This document shows positions 59,301 to 64,000 of a DNA stretch of 64,000 nucleotides, piece by piece. The stretch is taken from positions 434,001-498,000 of the forward strand of contig CANTFK010000838.1 of NCBI GenBank assembly GCA_947646735.1. Direction: 5' to 3'. Numbering within the stretch: the stretch's first letter is position 1; each line of letters opens with the position of its first letter. The stretch is from Peronospora farinosa (lineage: Eukaryota; Oomycota; Peronosporomycetes; Peronosporales; Peronosporaceae). A program made the translations under genes and the position numbers. The notes under the pieces are model-generated. The model saw nothing but the letters and a program-made list of their open reading frames with translations, was not told the DNA's origin and did no database searches.

Positions 59301-59841
59301 CTCGCGTCGGTTTAAGGAAGCTCAGCGGAAGTTCATTCGATCGATGGCAGGGTACTCGCTTGTGTGCTACTTCCTTCAAATCAAGGATCGGCATAACGGC
59401 AATATCATGCTGGATAACGAAGGCCACATTATTCATATTGACTATGGCTTTTTGCTTGGAATCGCGCCAGGTGGGATGCTGAGCATCGAGACAGCACCAT
59501 TTAAGCTTACAGCCGAGATGGTGGAAACCATGGGTGGGCAGGATTCCGAGGGATTCAAAGAGTATGTGACGCTTTGCACGAGAGGTTTCCTTGCATGTCA
59601 ACAGCACTGCGACGAAATATGTGACCTCGTGGACATAATGTCACGTCAATCGCCGTACCCATGCTTCCTGGGCATCGACGCTGAGTATATTTTATTGCGC
59701 TTGCGCTCGCGCTTCAAGCTGCTGCTATCGAAACAAGAGACTGTGGCGCATGTGCTCGCGATCATTCGCAAAAGCAACAACAACTACAGCACTCGTCAAT
59801 ATGACAACTTCCAGCGTATGACGAACGGCATTCTTCCGTAG
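56398..59841 (+). CDS. Phosphatidylinositol 4-kinase with PH and FYVE-like domains
   Basis: Two exons, 56398-56516 and 56586-59841 (69-bp intron inside the PH domain), 1,124 residues. Order: PH domain ~10-125 (CEGYLTFR, RRYCFLVG, KEKWIRAIQTAV); FYVE-like zinc finger ~145-212 (CKCPNC, CNSCDVLFC, RVCDGCYE); helical PIK accessory domain ~250-410; long linker; PI3/4-kinase domain ~830-1124. The kinase has DDLRQEVFTLQLIQKF, catalytic loop IKDRHNGNIML and metal loop HIDYGFLLG, with Tyr for the usual Phe, as in PI4-kinase beta. It should make PI4P at Golgi or endosomal membranes, with the PH and finger domains aiding membrane recruitment. PH-FYVE-PI4K fusions are a stramenopile speciality. The finger lacks a clear RR/KHHCR motif, so PI3P binding is uncertain. 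Confidence 0.93.
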
Positions 59842-60078
59842 GTTCAGGATCAAGAATACAGAACGTGAAATAAATGTCCTTGCGCGTTAGAAAACAAACC
59901 ATAACGTGCATGCTTGAGCGCATTAGCTGCATCAGTTGATATCGTAAAAAAACGTGCCTTGCTGCCACAAAAATAACGAATGCAGGAAAGAAATCAATGT
60001 GATGTATCATTCAGCCGATTATCACAGCGACGTAGCTCTTCGAGTAGCTGCGGTCACTGACGTCAAGCTTTCTAAAAC

Positions 60079-61261
60079 TTATACGGAAGAGAAGTAGCTG
60101 CTCAATCCCACGCGCTTCCGTAGCATACACCTCCGCGTGAATACTGTGTGAGCCACAGCGACAGCCACAATAGTAACGGCGCAAGCCAACGCAATTTTTG
60201 TGCCCGTGGAGGCATCCGAGATATTGGTAAGCGACCCGCCCGAGTCCTCTGCTACAAGCAAGTTGAAATAGACCGCAGCAACCAGTGTGACGAGCGCAAA
60301 AAGTCCCCAAATCACTCCCCAACAGCGACTTGAAGTGTGCGTCATTTTGGCAAAGACCGACGCATCACTCTCATTTACACGGCGGGAGATGAGGTCGTCC
60401 CAGATATCGTAAACCGAGAAGAGGCAGCTCATGACTCCAATAAAGAGCGTCACAAAATGTAATGGGTCGACCGTCGTCCAAATGTTCAATGCCAGCAAGC
60501 CCGCAAGTAGCACAATAAAGCAGAAATTCAAAACCCGCAAGTAGCCATTATGTGCGTAGAAGATAAATAGGAGCAGGAAAAAGATGAGGACACCTGCTGC
60601 CACCTCGGAAGCCGTCTTGTCAGCACTCGCAATCATCAACCCCATACCCCACACTGCTGATCCAAGGTACCCCTATAGTCAGCATCAAATGTTACACAAC
60701 GGATCAGCACACCCACTCTATAATGCAAGAACCGTCCTCTAAACAAGAGCATCGTACAGCTGGGAGAATGACCCACTGCAATCCACCAGCAGTCTTGGTC
60801 ACACCACCTTCATCCGGATGCACTTCCATCCCTTTCACCTGCAATAAGAATACGCCATAACAACAGTATTGCATCAGTTCTACTGACTATAATACATCAT
60901 AACAGGTGGTTCGTACACTGCCGCACGTGAGCCACGCAGCTGTGGCGTGCCCCAGTTCATGGAGGAACACCGTCCTGCATCGATATTATCAGATCCTCTG
61001 TTACATCATAAACCTCATGAACTTACTAGAAACAATCAAAACCAACATACAAAATTTTAAAGGGGTGAAGAATCGATACGCGCCATCTACAGAGAAGAAG
61101 AAGAAGAAGAAAAGAGTTTAGTACGTAACTTAGAACTAAAAGACTTATCTCACGTGTTTCGCATACAGTTTAAAGATAACGACAGCATAGCAAAGAATGA
61201 GAAAAATGGACAAAAACTGTTTGTCATTGCAACACTCGAGAGACCAGTCAAGACTGCTCAT
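60079..61261 (-). CDS. M50B-type membrane metallopeptidase
   Basis: Five exons: 61167-61261, 61051-61086, 60917-60974, 60758-60838 and 60079-60672, giving 287 residues with agreeing phases. The zinc motif HExxH is HELGHATAAWLTCGS, with the active-site Glu. It is followed across an intron by VKGMEVHPDEGGVTKTAGG, then ILPAGYLGSAVWG, where the family supplies a third ligand region. At least six hydrophobic helices surround these (for example VLIFFLLLFIFYA, ILCYAVVIF). This is the small peptidase M50B-like family found in fungi, plants and oomycetes, so intramembrane proteolysis is expected but substrates are unknown. Exon 2 is only 36 nt, and several exons are 36-95 nt. Confidence 0.87.
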
Positions 61262-62041
61262 AGTAAGTCACAATTGCTTCAAGTCGATGTGATAGCAAGT
61301 CTGGAAAGAAAGTAGTGATAGTACTCTAAAGTACAGCTAGAGGCATGATTGGATGAAAAGACGTTGAAACCCAAAACCGTTCCATATGATACACTCTGAC
61401 TCACCTGAATGGATTTTCATGATGGAAAAATGGACAAAAGTCTTGGCTCGTACTTAAGTGCGTCCCTTACAAAGTTCATGTATATAAACCGATGCAAATC
61501 ATCCGCCCAAAGATCAAATGGATTATCGAAAGAGTAGATAAATGACGTCAACTTTACTTGTAAATGATACACTGCTCGAGGCTAGACTAGTACAAACAGC
61601 GCAGTCTCTACTCCAATGCAATGAGAAGCAGCACCAGCTACTTTGTCGCAAGGGCAATTTGGTCAACTCAAAAGTACTGATTCAGCATTTACATACTTTT
61701 TTGTCAAAAAAATCCTGTTCTGGACTTGAATTGCATTGATGACGGGCTTCTGAGAAGCCATGGACCTCAATGGAAGTGTAGTCTTTAGCACATACATACA
61801 TACTGTGCATATGTGCTCTGTAGGTAAGCCAGCGGAATCTTACTAACAAACAGCGATCATCCAAGGCAAAGGCTAGAACTATGCTACTAGCTAGCGAAGA
61901 GTTTGACTCTGACCAGCCTTCCCGTGCATGTCTGCGCTCACTTGATCGCAACTTGTAACATGCGAGTACGTCGGTTAATCGAAGCACTTCAATCTAATAC
62001 GAAAGCCATTCTCGACTTGATATAAAGACATTCATTGCTTT
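61262..62041. other. Intergenic, no gene seen
   Basis: 780 bp upstream of the M50B gene and downstream of PIG-N. Short frames on both strands (61542-61739, 61682-61987) show no family character. It probably holds the M50B promoter near 61270-61400. Confidence 0.4.
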
Positions 62042-64000
62042 CTAGTTGGATTTCTCATCTTCATCGTTTTCTACTGAGTCGCACCCCTTGCCAATACACT
62101 CTAGATCCTGAACATAAATCCAAGCGAGAAAAAGTATCGTCGGTAAAAGGATGATCTGAGCATTGATGATACAAAACTCGGCGATGGAATTCCCCATCTG
62201 CTTCCAACTTCCTTCATTTATCACACCAAACAGGAGCTGCACAGCCAGAACGTCCGCAAAAGACACTGCCACGAGAATATATCGTACAACTCCAGTAGAC
62301 TTTCCTTGCAGCTCCTTCTCTCGCGTTGATACTGCCCTCGAAGGTAGCAGTATAATAAGACGAAAAGCACACCCGACAACAACGAAAGGGATCAAGAGCT
62401 TTAGTACCACAAGTGCATACGCAATAAAGGGAGCATGGTTTGGTAGAAAGCGTCGAATTGCTGGAATCTGGAAATTTGTCATGCTGGCCACGCTAGTGGT
62501 GCCGAAGAATGAGACTTGAGCAAAGAGTAAAAGCATCAATGCTCGCTGTACCTCACGAGTTACATAGACCCCTTCGGTAGCAGCCGCATCTGCTTCCATC
62601 ATCAACCAGCTAACGAGCGCACTGCAAAGTGCCAGATAAAATAGCACTTCGTACGATGTGCTAAGCAACGCGAGTGCTGGGGTTAAAGCCAACATCACTC
62701 TAGTAAGTCGCTCAACCACCACGCGAATTACTTCTCCACTGGTTTTTTGTTGACATTCCAAATCATTTTCATCCTCATGTTTAACCAAGCGCAGCCCCGC
62801 CGTTTTGCTCTTGCATTGAGTTTCAATTATCATCCAGACCAGTGGCGTCACAGCAAGCACCCAGTTTGCCACCACGAGGAAACTCGGTGGGACTTCGTTG
62901 CGATCAAAGAAACTTGTGGTCCACTGCAGCGTTAGAAGTGCCAGCAATACAGGCAAGCCCCCACATACTAGCTTTGCTTTCCGCTGAGATATATGGGCAT
63001 AAACTGTTGATACGCTACGAATCGATATACAAGCAAACGCCACTACAAGTAACGCACCAATATGAACTAGTGGCGTACTCTCGTTGAGTTCGCTTGACAA
63101 GCACGGGAAAATCGCAATTAGAAGACAGCTTGCTGACCAAGAAGTGCTTGGTGAGACTAACTTTTTCCCAAGCCAACGTTCTTTCAGCTGGATGTCACCG
63201 CTCAATTTGAACAGGTTATAGTTTGCAATGTCCGGCTGCAGTGCTAGCAGAATGAATAGCAAACTGAAAATGACACGACGTTGATAGCCGAGTGCAACAA
63301 GCTCTAGAAAAACGAAAAGGAACGCAATCTGAATACTCCACTGGCACCAAGAATCGTGTCCAACAGGAAGCACTGCTCGAAAATGATCGCGATGACTCCA
63401 AATGAACTTCCAAAAGACAAGAGGACACATGCCGTACAGATAGTAAGTAAGTGGCGAGTCAGCAAGATACCTCCACCACATCACAGCCACCACCGTCGCA
63501 ATAAACTTGACACTAATCGTATGAGTGAACAACCAGCGTACACGAAATGTATCAGGGTGGAGGTAGCCAAAAAACATGACTAAAGCCCAGCCGACGTAAC
63601 CAAGCACGATAGATCCGAGCAGAAAAAAACAGTCGTACGTATGGTAGTACACAATCGCGCTCCGGCAAAGCTCAATCATCTCTTGGCTCAGTATCTCTAC
63701 GACACGATGCGCATCGTCATGAATTGAGTAATGCTTACCATCGCTTATGCTGCCAATGGCCTCGTCAAGATGGGCCTCTAGAGATGATACACGTTGGTGA
63801 AGAGATGAATATGGAATGAACAACAGCCCTCGATGAGCGCGTTTTACCTCTTCTTTGCGTAAGACGTGATTATACAATTGTTGTGCATTTGCACGCATGG
63901 CTTTTGCGCGATACTTGTCCTTGTTCAAGTATGTAAACGGCAGCACACCTACCGAGTTGCGGGAAAATGGAAGTCCAGCCAATGCACTTATAAGCGGTGC
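62042..64000 (-). CDS. GPI ethanolamine phosphate transferase 1, C-terminal part (PIG-N/MCD4)
   Basis: ER membrane enzyme that adds phosphoethanolamine to the first mannose of GPI precursors. The frame is open to the right edge, so the N-terminal alkaline-phosphatase-like catalytic domain lies beyond base 64000. The first visible residues, APLISALAGLPFSRNSVGVL, match the PIG-N junction just after that domain. What remains (~652 residues) is the PIG-N C-terminal domain with more than a dozen membrane helices, ending in an acidic tail (ENDEDEKSN). The Met-like codon near 63982 is internal and is not the start. No intron is visible in this part. Confidence 0.88.
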   Translation of the reverse strand, partial: APLISALAGLPFSRNSVGVLPFTYLNKDKYRAKAMRANAQQLYNHVLRKEEVKRAHRGLLFIPYSSLHQRVSSLEAHLDEAIGSISDGKHYSIHDDAHRVVEILSQEMIELCRSAIVYYHTYDCFFLLGSIVLGYVGWALVMFFGYLHPDTFRVRWLFTHTISVKFIATVVAVMWWRYLADSPLTYYLYGMCPLVFWKFIWSHRDHFRAVLPVGHDSWCQWSIQIAFLFVFLELVALGYQRRVIFSLLFILLALQPDIANYNLFKLSGDIQLKERWLGKKLVSPSTSWSASCLLIAIFPCLSSELNESTPLVHIGALLVVAFACISIRSVSTVYAHISQRKAKLVCGGLPVLLALLTLQWTTSFFDRNEVPPSFLVVANWVLAVTPLVWMIIETQCKSKTAGLRLVKHEDENDLECQQKTSGEVIRVVVERLTRVMLALTPALALLSTSYEVLFYLALCSALVSWLMMEADAAATEGVYVTREVQRALMLLLFAQVSFFGTTSVASMTNFQIPAIRRFLPNHAPFIAYALVVLKLLIPFVVVGCAFRLIILLPSRAVSTREKELQGKSTGVVRYILVAVSFADVLAVQLLFGVINEGSWKQMGNSIAEFCIINAQIILLPTILFLAWIYVQDLECIGKGCDSVENDEDEKSN

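Overview
The window is nuclear DNA of an oomycete, most likely one of the Peronosporales. The evidence is protein-coding genes on both strands with short GT-AG introns (mostly 59-122 bp), short intergenic gaps, oomycete-type initiator motifs (TCA-T/C-T core) just upstream of several starts, and a gene set typical of oomycetes: BT1-family transporter, helicase-associated-domain protein, CxxHGG zinc-repeat protein and papain-like protease with a signal anchor. I cannot name the species. Exon junctions were placed by reading frame, splice consensus and protein-family continuity, without transcripts.

Layout. 1-1195 (-): 3' part of a JmjC/cupin protein, cut by the left edge. 1274-2230 (-): Cys/His zinc-repeat protein. 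2948-4342 (-): hemerythrin-like helical protein. 5450-26405 (+): the centrepiece, one 10-exon gene spanning 21 kb for a predicted ~6,767-residue HECT E3 ubiquitin ligase with RCC1 repeats, SPRY, Kelch, SPRY, SPRY, ZZ, RCC1 repeats, FHA, UBA-like, Vps62-like, SPRY, SPRY, UBA and HECT, in that order. 26528-27724 (-): TRM10 tRNA methyltransferase. 27929-30127 (+): Lys-rich, acidic-tailed nucleolar-type protein. 30251-31736 (-): tail-anchored ankyrin protein. 31926-32964 (-): SPX protein. 33854-34602 (-): small unknown gene. 34873-36480 (+): malate synthase. 36660-37574 (-): mitochondrial-type helicase-associated repeat protein. 37758-39431 (-): lipin-like LNS2 protein. 39799-41238 (-) and 41369-41938 (+): RUVBL1 and MOG1 sharing a 130-bp divergent promoter. 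42163-42705 (-): decayed copy of the BT1 transporter whose intact copy is at 44544-46253 (+). 46444-48796 (+): papain-like protease. 49174-49704 (+): low-molecular-weight tyrosine phosphatase with a 1-nt frame break. 51059-51730 (+): Q/P-rich repeat protein. 53137-55891 (-): BOP1/ERB1. 56398-59841 (+): PH-FYVE-like-PI4-kinase. 60079-61261 (-): M50B-type metallopeptidase. 62042-64000 (-): C-terminal part of PIG-N/MCD4, cut by the right edge.

The genes do not form one pathway. Ribosome and RNA functions recur (TRM10, the Lys-rich protein, BOP1, RUVBL1), and several genes concern membranes and phosphoinositides or phosphate (PI4K, lipin-like, SPX, PIG-N), but this looks like ordinary gene order. 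The most unusual object is the giant HECT ligase. Its two RCC1 blocks are near-copies of each other, its catalytic cysteine codon is split by the last intron, and its combination of substrate-recognition modules is far larger than that of familiar HERC proteins. Two conserved enzymes (TRM10 and LMW-PTP) each need one single-base correction to read through, which suggests residual assembly indels or very young lesions.
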